DNA of 64,000 nt from Exaiptasia diaphana (lineage: Eukaryota; Cnidaria; Anthozoa; Actiniaria; Aiptasiidae), in the NCBI RefSeq assembly GCF_001417965.1, contig NW_018384102.1, positions 995,145 to 1,059,144 on the forward strand. The letters are read 5' to 3'. The notes below the pieces were generated by a model, which ran no database searches, had not been told where the DNA came from, and saw only the letters and a program-made list of their open reading frames with translations. A program made the position numbers and the translations under genes. Shown in pieces: positions 27,101 through 37,900 of the stretch; positions within the stretch are counted from its first letter, which is position 1, and the number at the start of each line of letters is the position of its first letter.

Positions 27101-27497
27101 TACTGACATTCACAAGGATTTTATGACTCAGCCTGTTTATATCCAATTCGTTAGCTATGTCACGTATAAGTTCCATAAACAATTCCTTTTCATCCATGGA
27201 CTCCAAATCAGATGGATTCCAATTTTTTCCGCTACCTTCCGTCTTTCCAAGACCGGTTTTCAGTTTCAAGTCTGTCACTGATCCCATTAGAGATTTTGCC
27301 CTGTTCGATTTGACAAGACTTTCTCTCTTAACTTCCATCGCACCTCGCGCGCCAGGCCGATGCGACCGAGAGACCATCCACTGATCAACCATTGACGATG
27401 TCGCTTTTCGCTCAAAATAACTCTTGGCAAAGTCTTCATTTTTGTCCAGAAACTGCTCAACAATCGCCGGAGTCAGCTCCTCTGCGTCAGAACTCAT
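11942..27497 (-). CDS. PDE6: PDE6-like cGMP phosphodiesterase, 21 exons
   Basis: Class I cyclic-nucleotide phosphodiesterase of 876 aa (vertebrate PDE5/PDE6 are about 860-875). Exons in transcript order: 26886-27497, 20470-20559, 20186-20254, 20019-20108, 19364-19513, 19158-19219, 19008-19071, 18557-18604, 18183-18258, 17876-17943, 17416-17559, 16838-16984, 16305-16412, 16072-16181, 15504-15591, 14844-14944, 14618-14759, 14027-14101, 13503-13586, 12241-12340, 11942-12144. Every join keeps phase. GAF-A (about 120-280) and GAF-B (about 290-470) both keep NKxD-type motifs (INKKSK...[15 protein letters not shown]). The catalytic domain (about 540-810) has YHNWRHAFN (His559), [11 protein letters not shown] (His599, Asp600), Asp710 in [10 protein letters not shown], and the purine-clamp Gln763 in KMQVGFID. 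The blocks [19 protein letters not shown] and [10 protein letters not shown] match PDE6 more closely than PDE5 or PDE11. The tail is lysine-rich and ends C-N-I-V, a CaaX-like prenylation box as in PDE6. It should hydrolyse cGMP at membranes; a role in cnidarian photoreception is inference. Confidence 0.93.
12145..12240 (-). other. 96-nt stop-free intron of the PDE6-like gene (possible retained exon)
   Basis: GTAATC donor and TTCTTTCAG acceptor. The length is a multiple of three and the frame through it stays open, so splicing gives an 876-aa protein and retention a 908-aa protein. The retained peptide is cysteine- and leucine-rich ([21 protein letters not shown]), unlike the basic tail around it. 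That favours it being a true intron in most transcripts. Confidence 0.6.
12435..12871. mobile_element. Long-arm fold-back element (MITE-like)
   Basis: A 437-base imperfect palindrome in a PDE6-like intron. The ends are attgccggatttcaaac and gtttgaaatccggcaat-type sequence (one N at 12855). Arms of about 210 bases run through gggac...cccctaattgg, caagggctttctt-type and tacatttcttt-type blocks to a centre near 12650. Arms have diverged by scattered substitutions, so the element is old. No coding capacity. Confidence 0.75.
13185..13403. mobile_element. MITE with AAGGCTGATTTACACG ends
   Basis: 219 bases. Terminal inverted repeats (aaggctgatttacacg left, cgtgtaaatcagcctt right) extend inward as related cgacttgtagtatacga blocks. 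The interior repeats the word ctacaagtcgta in both orientations. Ends of this kind are familiar from non-autonomous DNA transposons in animal genomes. A related internal word recurs at about 57259-57279. Lies in the intron between PDE6-like exons 19 and 20. Confidence 0.75.
13640..13903. repeat. Fold-back repeat in PDE6-like intron 18
   Basis: Inverted arms of about 56 bases (13640-13695 and 13848-13903, starting tacagccttttgcaaa and ending tttgcaaaaggctgta) enclose about 150 bases. A few mismatches separate the arms. It lies just upstream, in the gene's direction, of the exon at 13503-13586 and could form a hairpin in the pre-mRNA. Confidence 0.7.
15170..15425. repeat. Degenerate minisatellite-like stretch
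   Basis: Loose repeats of gagttaaaattac-, ctactct- and actcca-type words run through this stretch of the intron between PDE6-like exons 15 and 16. The units are too diverged for a firm period. Confidence 0.4.
15858..15983. repeat. (AAC/AAT)n microsatellite
   Basis: Impure trinucleotide repeat of aac, aat and agc units in the intron between PDE6-like exons 14 and 15. An asparagine-rich plus-strand frame over it is an artefact of the repeat. Confidence 0.85.
17171..17228. mobile_element. Half copy of MITE family A
   Basis: Matches the right arm of the full copy at 51796-52014 over about 55 bases (gtcgtctca.ttcgatg.aaaggc, then ggctcagag-like). Lies in the intron between PDE6-like exons 11 and 12. 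Only one arm remains. Confidence 0.6.
20560..26885. other. PDE6-like intron 1 (6.3 kb)
   Basis: The largest intron of the gene, very AT-rich. It has a short (GAT/ATT)n microsatellite at about 20608-20645 and pyrimidine-rich runs at about 21697-21790. A possible dispersed-repeat copy lies at about 23560-23665. Open frames on either strand are short and show no family similarity. No RNA gene or exon was recognised. Confidence 0.6.
23560..23665. repeat. Possible dispersed repeat, copy 1
   Basis: Shares the words aacgaccaa.aatg.atttcg and tagtattcaacgttttct, in the same order and spacing, with 50840-50910. Total similarity covers about 80 bases with mismatches. Family unknown. Confidence 0.35.
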
Positions 27498-28719
27498 TCC
27501 TAAAATTCACGTTGTTCAAGTGGCTTCTTCTGATAATATCCTTTCCGATTTCTCCTACGGCGGAAAATAGAAGATCGTATCCATGATGTATGGAGATTTT
27601 CTTAAACACTTTGTTGTTGAGTAAAGAGGACCTTCATTCACTTTAACAGATCGAGCATATTTACTCGTACCTGTTCCGTTCTGTTTACATTAAGAGTGCC
27701 GAGTTAATTTGCATCCCAGTCTTAAGTTATTCCACAATTCGTGACGTCACAAATTTAAGATGGACGTCTAGTAATTAGCGAATTAGAATCGCGCGCTCTA
27801 GGCTCGCGCGCAAGCTCTCCTATTGACCAGAAACACTGTATCTGTCAAGCAAAGTCAGTGATTTTTAGCTAGACAAAATAACATAAATTTATTTCATTCA
27901 AAACAAATGCTCAAATCAACTATTTCCGTCATTCAAGACTCAGAAAAATGCATCTTGTGGACTCTTAATTCGTAAAGGTCATGATCACCGATGAGTTCAG
28001 TAGGCAGGAGAGAGATGTGTTACTGAAATCCATCCATCCTTGCACGCTAGGAATTTTGATCTATATATAGTCAAATCGCAGCAAATATCTTACTGTTAAA
28101 AAAAAACCGAAATAAAAATCACAAGAATTAAAACCTGTGTGGTCCAATGCAAAAAGTAAGATAATAATTTACAGAAAATATCTATGGATGGACTAGTTGA
28201 GATCTTATCGATTTCCTAATTTAATTCAACTGAGAAAGATCTTTTTTGTATCACATCCTGATTTTTCAGCAGCTTGCCCGGTAAACTAGAGCGCCGACGG
28301 CAATAGTTTGTCTTAGTGGAAAGACTCATTAAAAAGGAGGCATGATAAAGGGAAAGATATAGTAATTTTGTATAGTTTTAATCATAAAAAGGTTCCCTAA
28401 TGATGGATTTTCAATTTCCGTTCAAAATCCTAAGTAGCCATATGTGTGTGTTACAGACAACAGTCTGTTTTACCCAAATGGAAAACTCGTCATCAAATGT
28501 CTATCAATTTTCTTCTCTGGAAAAAGGCGGCCTACTAATGAGTACAAAACACATGCTATTTTCGTTGAATTTTACATGTGCCTAGTTCATTTATCAAGGA
28601 ACAAAAGCATTGGGGCGGTAGTTGTGTTGAATTCGTTTGACAGGTTTCAGCTAGTACTGAAGTAGCTCTAGTTTCTCCTATTTTCGCTCTTATTATCAGC
28701 TTTGAATTTGTCCCATATG

Positions 28720-28878
28720 TAATAGCCGACTTGCGAATTACGCATCAATAGTCACATACAAAGGAATCAAGACGAGGCGCCGTGCTAAAGACAATAGATT
28801 TTTCACAAAAAAGCACGGCGCCTCGTCTTGATTCCTTTGTATGTGACTATTGATGCGTAATTCGCAAGTCGGCTATTA
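28720..28878. repeat. Perfect hairpin with 67-base arms
   Basis: Arms 28720-28786 and 28812-28878 read as exact reverse complements around a 25-base loop. They start taatagccgacttgcgaa and end ttcgcaagtcggctatta. Identity of the arms suggests a young insertion or selection for pairing. The word ggcgcctcgtcttg inside the arm recurs at 61519-61532. Confidence 0.85.
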
Positions 28879-31774
28879 AGTCACAGTTTCGGGGGATTTT
28901 TCGAATCAGTTTTATCTTGTCTTAAAAGATGTCGCGCCGGCTATACTGATGGTATGGACAATCCTGATGAGAAATCTTTTTTTTTGATATACCAACAACA
29001 TCCGAGACTCTGATCGGTCACCAGATTAACATTTGAAATGTACAGCCATTTAATTGTCATTTTCATTGTAGACATTTTCAAAGTCAAGAGAGATACTTAA
29101 AGATGTTTGAACCAAAGGTGATATTATCTGGAATAACTCCACAGAGACCATGGTATACTTCAACTCAGTGAAAATTAAGGGCTGGTCATTTGACTTTTGC
29201 GAGGGGGGGAGTGGAGGGAATTTGGTCGGTGCAGGAATTTTTGTTTTGTTTTGATCCCAAGCTAGTGTCTCGAAACTTATTTGGTAAAATACTAAAAAGA
29301 TTCTAGTAGAAATTTCGCCTTGCAGGAATTTTTTTCCCCTCGGACCGTGCAGGAAAATCATTAAATAAATATTTAATTATCCGTCTTCCCTACCCCCCGT
29401 CTTCCTTCAAAAATCTATAATGGTTAGTTAGCGTATAGAATATTCGCCTCTGCGCCTCTGAGTTTCTCAGGCATACACTTTTGAGATATTACGTTCGGTT
29501 TCACTGACGGATTAAGATCTAGAAAAAGCAAGTGTTTCATATAATCTAGAGTCAATACTCGGCAACTTTCGCGTAAACTACATATTGCACTGCGCAAGTA
29601 ACTATCCTATTTGCTTCATATTTGAACCGAAGTCACCAAAAACCGAAACACATCTTCGATTGTTTAGACTTCTAAAGATGAACAGAAAATACAAAAATCG
29701 CCAAGAAATTAAAACGCATCATTGCCGAACGAAGCTTACCGTTGGCCAGATCTTTAACTATTAAAACATGCATATGAAACTGAACAAGATGTCGGCTCAA
29801 TTTGCGGTACGGCAGCAATATGTTTGTCAGCCTTTAGTCAAATACAGTATCTAATTCTCATTAGTGCGCTTTCTTCACTCAACATGTGAAGTAATCTTTT
29901 AAATCTGAAGAGATTAAAATCTTTTTTCAAAGAGCTTAAACAGCGCAGAGTGCTACCCATGCTACCTTGCAATCAGGCTTAGCAATCAGAAGTTTATCAA
30001 GCCAGTCGTTTTACTGAACTTCTGGACATGTATGTACCGTTATATACATTCGCGCATTATAATATTATAATCTCCCAATTTTTACCCATCTAACAATAAG
30101 TTTAAAACATATATCGATAAAAGGAAAAAAATATCACGCGTCAGCATTTGAATGTTTTTTTTGCATGGCCTAAAGCATCGCGCAGCAACTGAAGTTGTTT
30201 TCAACCTAACTGTATAATATAATATCGGAAACGCATCATAGCGTATCGAGATCGTGCCGCTGTAAAATCTGTGTGTTACATATACAGCGCCTTTCTGTAT
30301 TTCGGCCGCTAATTCTTAATGAGAAAGTCAAAATACAATGCAGTCTGTTTAATATGAAGGATAGATAACAAAAAAGAGGTGAAAATTAAAAACAAATACT
30401 AAATTAAATATAAAATACCTTTTCACTGCAATTATGTCTTCCTTCTTTTACTCTGATTTTACTTGATTGCAGATCCGGAGAGCGCCGGATGTAAAATAAC
30501 TTCTATCATGAATTCGTAAGCGAAGTGTTTAAATTGAGCTCATTAATGCCGTCTATATGGCCAACGTGGTGTTTTCTGAACGAGTTATTTGTATTATTTT
30601 TCAATGGCTTCTTCTCTTTTCCATACCGCAACCAGTTAAAATACGATATCCCTGTAAAGTCATGTCCCGAGGCCGTGGTTTGATGAGCGACTAGAAGTGT
30701 CTGGGCTATTTTGGTTTCAACATAAAACCATATATCATATTTTTCTATCTAGTTTCGTTTTAATGAATTTCAATTTCAGTTTTTTGTTTTATTAGAAATG
30801 ACGGTTAGTCCCGGCCCCCAAGAGTGAGACACTAATCAAAAGCTGAATAATTGAAAAATAATGAAGGTATAATAATGAAATAGTCACAAAAGAAGACGAT
30901 GTGACGTTCTAAGGGAGAAGCTTAACAATGCAAAGCCTAGACCTAGAGTCTTACAACCGGCTCAATTCAAAGCTAATTCTCTCCAAACATCTCGTTTCTA
31001 GGCACTACGTGATGTATGTTACCCTCGCCAAAGACGAACTAATAGTATACTAAAATACTATATTTCATAATAATATATTTTTTTGCATTTTTATTTTTAA
31101 TCATTTGCAATTAAGTTAAGCAAGTTAGTATTTTAAAAATATATACTTTATTATGAAAACAACGTCGAAGTTCATATGCAAAACATTTTGCTAAAATTTG
31201 AATCAGTTAAAATTTCGATCGTCAAAAAGTGAATTAGCGCTGGTGCTGAATAAGTTCATCTTGAAAACTGCACCTTTAATTAGTTCCAAATGACCTTGGT
31301 CGGAATAAAAATATATCTTTTATGACCCAGAAATGATAAATTATCGATAAATGTTTATTGAGAATATAAGAGTCATACTGAGTACTAGAACAAAGTATAA
31401 GTTATAACACAGCTTGCGGTCTCGTGACCTACTTCATGATTAATAAATTTACACTGGTTCAGACTACAGAGACTAAGCTCTTGCAGCTACAAAGAAAGAA
31501 TACATGCCGGAGTCATGTATTTGAACACGTTTTTACTTCCACAAATCATACTAGCCACCGACTAGTAATCTCTCCTTGTACTGGAAAAGCACTTTTGCAG
31601 ACTTTTGAGGTGCTTCATATCCAAAGTTCTTTGCTTCTCGAGTGCGATCATGCCCAGTCTCTCTCATTTAGTTTCTACGGATCATTATCTACACCCCTAC
31701 CACGAGAATACTTTGAGTATCAAGAAAGTTGGCAAAGAATTCTGGTACTCATCATGAGTTAAAGTATATTGTCA

Positions 31775-31950
31775 ATTTCGTATGAGTGGGAAACGGACGG
31801 TACTGTACTGTGACCGTAATCGTACTGTAACCAAATTCTAGTGCCCCATTGGTTCACCAAAATTGTGCAGGCCAGGTGCGGTAACTGTGCGGTAACCGTG
31901 CGGTAACCGTGCGGTAACCGTGCGGTAACGGTGTCCCAATCATACGAAAT
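31775..31950. mobile_element. Short MITE with internal 11-bp tandem repeat
   Basis: 176 bases with inverted ends atttcgtatga and tcatacgaaat, each followed inward by a gtggga/ttggga-type block. The interior holds five head-to-tail copies of gtgcggtaacc at 31876-31930, with small variation in the last base. No coding capacity. Confidence 0.7.
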
Positions 31951-32589
31951 CCGCTCTATGTAGCCATCGAGTAAATGAACCAATATTAAGACAATTCCAT
32001 TCAATGATGTATCGAGATCGAATGCAAAACTTTTTTCACTACAATAATAGTAAAACAACAATGAATTAATAACCTAAAGAAGTAGTATGAAAAAAATATA
32101 TACGGACAATTCGGTTAAACGATGTATAATGTAACAAGACAATATTAATGTTCCAAGATCTGAACAATGTCATTCAAAAACGTCTCACTTGAAGATTGCG
32201 TTGCATGACGAAGAAAGTTCTGGGAAGAGTCAGCAATTTACAAGAGACTAATCTAAATTCCAAAACGTAGTTGCATATCTAATCAAAGAATTTCCCCACA
32301 AAAGTTGTCCTTCGTTTAGCAGCCATATATGGTAATCTTACCTTATAGGGAAGGTTTTTGTCGATTTTCTCGACTTTTAAAGCTTGAAATCACCTGAAAC
32401 TTGCAGACATTATAGCGAAAACACTAATATCAACAATCGGCCATTTTGTTTGTTTCCATATATGGCATGGATTCGCTAAAGGAAGCCCAAAACTAAAAGC
32501 ACAGGGAACCCGCACGAATGACATACAATTCTTTGATATACGAGTTGCTTCACGAATGCAATGCTTCTCATTTCACACATTTCCAAACG

Positions 32590-32665
32590 CCATCTTGAAA
32601 AGTAACCGTGAGCCTTTGCATCAAAAGCTTGCAATGATGTCCATCTGTGAATAATTGAGCCAGAT
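32590..32665. mobile_element. Degenerate copy of MITE family A
   Basis: Resembles the left arm of the copy at 51796-52014 (ccat.ttgaaa.gta.ccgtg, gcctttgcatc, then ctgtgaataatt) with an internal deletion. Intergenic. Confidence 0.5.
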
Positions 32666-32812
32666 GTGAATAAATGGTATTTTTAACTGAAATTCAGGCA
32701 CAACTACTGTCATTTGATGCAAGTAAGATGACATGGATACAGTAAAACAACTATTTCTTAATGACACTAAAAAAATCATGTTTATTGATGGCACGGACTA
32801 CTCGAAAATTAG

Positions 32813-32898
32813 TAGCCTGCGTAGCGACCCTAAGGTGATTGGGGAGGGCCGGCCGAGCGCGGGGAGTACCAATCCCTTAAGGGCCGCTACGCAGGCTA
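32813..32898. mobile_element. GC-rich mini-element with 9-bp target-site duplication
   Basis: 86 bases with inverted ends tagcctgcgtagcg and cgctacgcaggcta and a GC-rich centre (ggccggccgagcgcgggg). It is flanked on both sides by the direct repeat gaaaattag (32804-32812 and 32899-32907). An exact 9-bp duplication marks a real insertion. This length is typical of Mutator-like elements and also occurs with Merlin-type elements. Non-autonomous. Confidence 0.85.
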
Positions 32899-33723
32899 GA
32901 AAATTAGGGTTAGTGTAGACCCGTTCAAGGAATTCTTCATTTTCACTATACGTCAGATCGGCCATCTTAGAGGAACTTCAACAAAGGATTCATTTTGATT
33001 TGTATCTATTGTTTATTCCTCGAACATGGCCGCCTGTCTTTTATCTTTTGAATCTCATTGGGGATAGTCAAAACGCTCAATTCAAATGCATTTTAAGGAG
33101 CGGTGAAGAACTAATTTCGTTATCAAGACCATATACTACGGTACAAACGAGGTACACGTTATGAACGCTTGCTATTTTTAGTGTGTTCATGACTTTATTT
33201 GATCTTTTTTTGGGATTTTTATAACTCCTAAATAGGGTTCAGTATTCCTGTACATTTCAATGACTTTATTTCGTAGGTTTTGATATAAAAAAATTCGTTT
33301 TTAAAGCCCAGAGGTTTAAATGTCATTGACTATACACCTATAAGGCACTTGAAACGTGTAGCTCCGTGCCAACCGTTGGAATATTCAAATCTAATTTGCA
33401 TCTCATTTCCTTATTTGGAACAATTCAACTTACCCTAGCCAACCAAATAAGCACGAATCTGCACGAATTTGCGACAAAATGATTATAATACACTGTCAAA
33501 GTATATAATAGCTTATAAGTCGTTTATCATTAAAATAAATGTCTCCCTATCTCTCCTAATAAAATATCACAACCAAAGTTTTATTCTCTATTTCTATATA
33601 CATGACGATTCTGCAAGAGGTCTTTGTGAAAGTTTGTATACTTTGACAGCTGTGAGAACTGGAGTAGGTGTTATATTAATAGGGCTTTAACAGTTTGCTT
33701 TGGCATAAGAAATTCTGATAATA

Positions 33724-33759
33724 TTACTGTATACAGCAACACGAGTTTGTCTTTTTTGC
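33724..33759 (-). CDS. YKT6: YKT6 microexon coding for the lipidation signal
   Basis: A 36-base last exon, found by matching the family C-terminus: it codes [11 protein letters not shown] and a TAA stop. A TCTCCACAG acceptor lies directly before it, and it joins in phase 0 to the exon ending K-A-F-Y-K-T. Without it the upstream exon would read into its intron and end without the CaaX box. Confidence 0.92.
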   Translation of the reverse strand, partial: AKKTNSCCCIQ

Positions 33760-34944
33760 CTGTGGAGAAAAAAAAATATATGATCAGGAATTCAGCGTGT
33801 AATGCCCATGTAAATATATTATGGCTTTTACTAAGGCATCTTTCAAGTAGTTGCTATGCTTAAAATGATTGACGATTCAACGAAACGTTGTTGCCATTGA
33901 AAACAACTCATTTTTCCTTTCTGTGATTCAAAAAATGGACTGCCAACAACAACAACAAAGTACTCCACGTACTGAAAAATATACCTCGAAACATGAGGAC
34001 CTAACTTTATTTTGTCTTGTCATTTTGAACCACGATTTTGAATGCCGCCAGTCAAATTTTTGAATTTTGAAGACCATGAAAAGTGCATTCATTATTTCCG
34101 TACAGCTTCTTTCCAGGAAACAAATGATGATGTATAACTTTAGAAAAGGTTTCATAAACCTGTGAAAAACTAAAACTTTGATACAAGATTCACTGTCAAA
34201 AGGGTTTATGGAAACCACTCCCCGAAACGTTTTGTGTGAAGCATGTAATACACTACATGCACATCACAAAGTCTGCAGCAGCAATTGACTGAATTTTTTT
34301 TTTCCTTGCAAGAATCAGAACGTCATTTTCACAGATTATCGGTTAGAACGAGGGTTAGACAGTTTTAGGGTTAGGATTTGTGTTTGTTGTAGTTTTTTGT
34401 TGTTGTGGTCTTGACGGAATATGATTCTGAGTTTGAAGAAATAACCACAACCATGAAAAGTAAGGCTGTTCACACATGTCCAGATATTTCAAACCCACAA
34501 AGTTATCTTCATTACGTTAGGGCTATTGTTTACACGACCCCACTGAACTCTGGACGATGATCAATTTTCGTGTAAACGCACATAATACGCGCTCAAAAAA
34601 TATATGTATTCGTTTACAGGTAGTCCCTCTCGCAGCTGTTAAGTGGCTCGTTCCAAGGTCTCCTTCTAGAATGAGATGATATGGGAACGAGCAACTTGAT
34701 GTCTGTGTAAGTTTAGATGTAGCCTGAAACTATATTATTTTACTCACTGTTTTATAAAAGGCTTTAGACTGCATACTTAGACCCTCAGATTTCTCTACTA
34801 AATCATCTAGTTTTTCACCTCTCTCTAAAACAGTTTCAATGGTATTATGCTGGAAAGGAAAAGACAAACAGAAAATTAGTTCACTTTTTGAAATAATTTT
34901 TTCCCGAGATCTTGATGTACGGACCCAGTCCATTTTAAAACGTA

Positions 34945-34980
<36 letters not shown>

Positions 34981-37900
34981 NAAAAAAAAAAAAGGAAAAC
35001 GGAGCCCAAGCCAATGCAGCACGCTTAGCTTAAATTTATACTTTCATTCATAGCATAATTTTATTTACATGTTTATCAATATAACCTCTAAAAGAGTCAA
35101 CTGAGCCCAGTTGGGATTCCTGTGTCAAATACCACCTTTCAGTTCCAGGTCTTATAGTCCATAATTATCAACACAGGAAGCCCAATGGAGCTGAGTTGTT
35201 TCATATACCATTCTTTTGCAGTTGTCTGGTTCGGGGCTAAAATAACCCCCAAAAAATGTCTGCACTTACTAGAACTACTTTTGTTTCATCGAGCTCAGCT
35301 TGTACTTTAGTCATGGCATCTGCTTCTCTTGGATTCTGCAACATCAAATCAACATGGTCAGTTGCTGTTGTTCTTTTTGAACCATGAATACAAGGTGGAG
35401 AAATAGAAACCATCAGTTTACAAGTTCAACATAGTTGCCAATTAATTCAAGTCTGTCTGCATTCCAATTAACTTCTCCTGGCCTGCTTTTTGTGCTAGTA
35501 TATAGGAAAGTACATTGCCAAAAATTATATAGGCCTTGTTCTCATCTGCAAACATTTTCTCTGCTGTCATTGGTGGAGACATGACGTGATAGTGCCTGCC
35601 CGAGTGGGGGTACTTACTATTATCAGTGCATAGAGCCCAACATTTTAGAAACTTTTGTTGTTGAATTATGATAAAAACAATTTATTTCACAGACAATTAT
35701 ATAATATGTACAAGTAGGATAAGTATTTATTTTTATATGTAAAGTATCTAAGATTAGAGTGCACATCACATAACCATGAAACAATTCTTAATATGTATTG
35801 CTAAATAAGATTTAGTTATCAACTAACTAAGAATTCAACAAAGCATAAACACAATGTCAATTATTTAAATTACTTTGTAGCATTGTTCTCAATTCTTAGT
35901 TAGTTGATAACTAAATCTTATTTAGCACTACATAGTGAAGAATTGCTTCATGCTTATGTGAATTGCACTCTACAAGCTCAACAAAAGTCTCAAAGGCCAT
36001 TTTATCATCCTTCATGGTTGTGATGGGAACTAAAATGTTGGCCCATGACACAAAATCCAGAGCATTCAAGGATTCCAAATTCCAGGCTTCTGCATTAGAC
36101 AGATGGTTGCAGATCATGGGTTACACATTCCATGAAAAGTTTGGTAGGATTCTGGATTCCACCATTTTGTCTTAATACTGGATTGTAAGTCAATCAGTTA
36201 ATCAGTCATTTTTCCGTCAAAACCGCACAGTTAGCCAGACAACAAAATCACACAGTTAGCCAAACACTTTTTCGTCGAAATACATAAGTTAAACATTAAC
36301 TATTTTTTCGTCTAAGTTGAACTGTTAGCTAGGCACTTTGCCATCTAAATTGACCAAAAACCAGACACCTTTTTGTCTAAGTCGGACAGTTGGTCAGACA
36401 AGTCATCTTATCATATTATCAAATTTTGATTCATAATGCAAAGCATCATATAGCTATTTTTGTTGCCACCTTCTCATTTACAAAAAATTTGAGGTCACAA
36501 ATTTAGGATTCCTATATTGCTTCATCGCATTCCAGTTCCATTGATGTGTGGGAATAGATGTTGAAACAACAGTTTTATTACCTGGTATTTTTGTAGGTTT
36601 TCTGCACACGCAGGATATACAATGGTGCTGCAATTATCAAGGATTTCTGTTATGAATTTTGTAACAATTTCTTTCAACAGCTTCTGACATTGAAATTACT
36701 GAAGACTTACTCTGGAGCCGCTGCCTTTCTTTCTGCAGGTGTAACAACAGTTGAAAAATCTTCAAGTATCTAAAAATACCATATTATCATTCAGCAAAAA
36801 ACTTACCGTCAAAGCATTTTCTTTTGTCATGAACATGTACTAGTACATAATGTATTTCTGATGACAATAGCCATATATCATGGTAATTTAGAAAATAATA
36901 AAAAATGTAGGTCGACTCTGAATCTTTCCTAGTTATAGGGAAACTCCAAGAAAGAAACAAGATTTCCAAACAATATTTTTTATGTACCACAGGATACCCA
37001 AACCAATTTGCAATTTCTTACCTTATTTAGAAGTGTAAAGGCAACTCGTTGTGGATATTCTAAGTCAGCTATAACACATCCAGCAAGAGAGTCTTGCCTC
37101 ACAAACACATGACAATTATATTCTAGGATTGAAAACACAAAAAAAGAATTAATTTAAATTTCATAATTTTTTAACTCTATTTACCAGTAGTACACGTCAT
37201 GTATATCAAATTCAAAATTTTAACTCGCGTATTTACTATCAAATCATGACACATTGTGATATGTCCAAGCTTATTGAGGTTAAAAAGAAATAAACTACAA
37301 TCCTTGACAAAATCCTTGGACCATTCCAGCAAATGTCCTCACTTAAGCAACACCCGCAAACAATTCCATCCTCCCTGACCCCCTAAATGCAATGTTGTCA
37401 TTCATCATGTAACCATAGTACACAAGCATTCAAAACAAGAACCAACATTGATGAAAGGGGGCTAAGGGGGAAAACTGTGAAAAAATAAAGGAGAAAAATG
37501 TAAGGCTGAAGACAAATAATTCTATGGTCCAAGGTGTTTTGGCAACGATTGTAGAAATAATAGAGAGCTATATAGTGGTTGGAAAGGAGGCTATTCAGTG
37601 AAAAATACCCTTAAAAATAAATCCGAAAAAAATTTCCGTGGGATTTGAACCACACAACCTTTGGATACATTGTACTACCGATACTTTACCAGCTGAGATA
37701 CAAGGTCAGGCTGGAAGAAATTTGGCTTGTAATAGATGTTGTTTCGCAGCAAATGAAATGCAATTTATGTATAACTAGACGCTTGTAAAGCGTGATGCGG
37801 GCTAGCTTAGCAAAAGATTCACAATACAAGATAAAAATTGCATCTCCAATGAATATTGTGACTATGACGTAACTATATATGAAAGTAAAATATGCCGTCG

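Larger units (their letters stand above)
27498..33723. other. Intergenic region between PDE6-like 5' end and YKT6 3' end
   Basis: 6.2 kb with no supported gene. The high end is the YKT6 3' flank: a minus-strand AATAAA (plus TTTATT 33580-33585) lies about 140 bases past its stop. The low end holds the PDE6-like promoter and 5' UTR. Mobile remnants are at 28720-28878, 31775-31950, 32590-32665 and 32813-32898. A 112-codon plus-strand frame at 31424 has no recognisable similarity and is not called. Confidence 0.6.
35336..36581. other. YKT6 intron 5 with coding-like debris
   Basis: Contains minus-strand stretches that look coding but match no family I recognise: about 35450-35570 ([10 protein letters not shown]) and 35911-36117 ([10 protein letters not shown]). 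They lie either side of the fold-back at 35799-35927 and are followed by the minisatellite at 36209-36400. They may be remnants of a mobile-element gene or a pseudogene. Confidence 0.35.

Noticed and set aside
31424-31762. 112-codon plus-strand frame
   Set aside because: No family similarity, intergenic, low-complexity composition; likely chance.
34839-35033. Lysine-rich plus-strand protein
   Set aside because: Read-through of a poly(A) tract with an N, opposite YKT6 intron sequence.
37636-37717. Functional tRNA gene on the minus strand
   Set aside because: A and B boxes are present but the acceptor stem does not pair and the anticodon arm is irregular.
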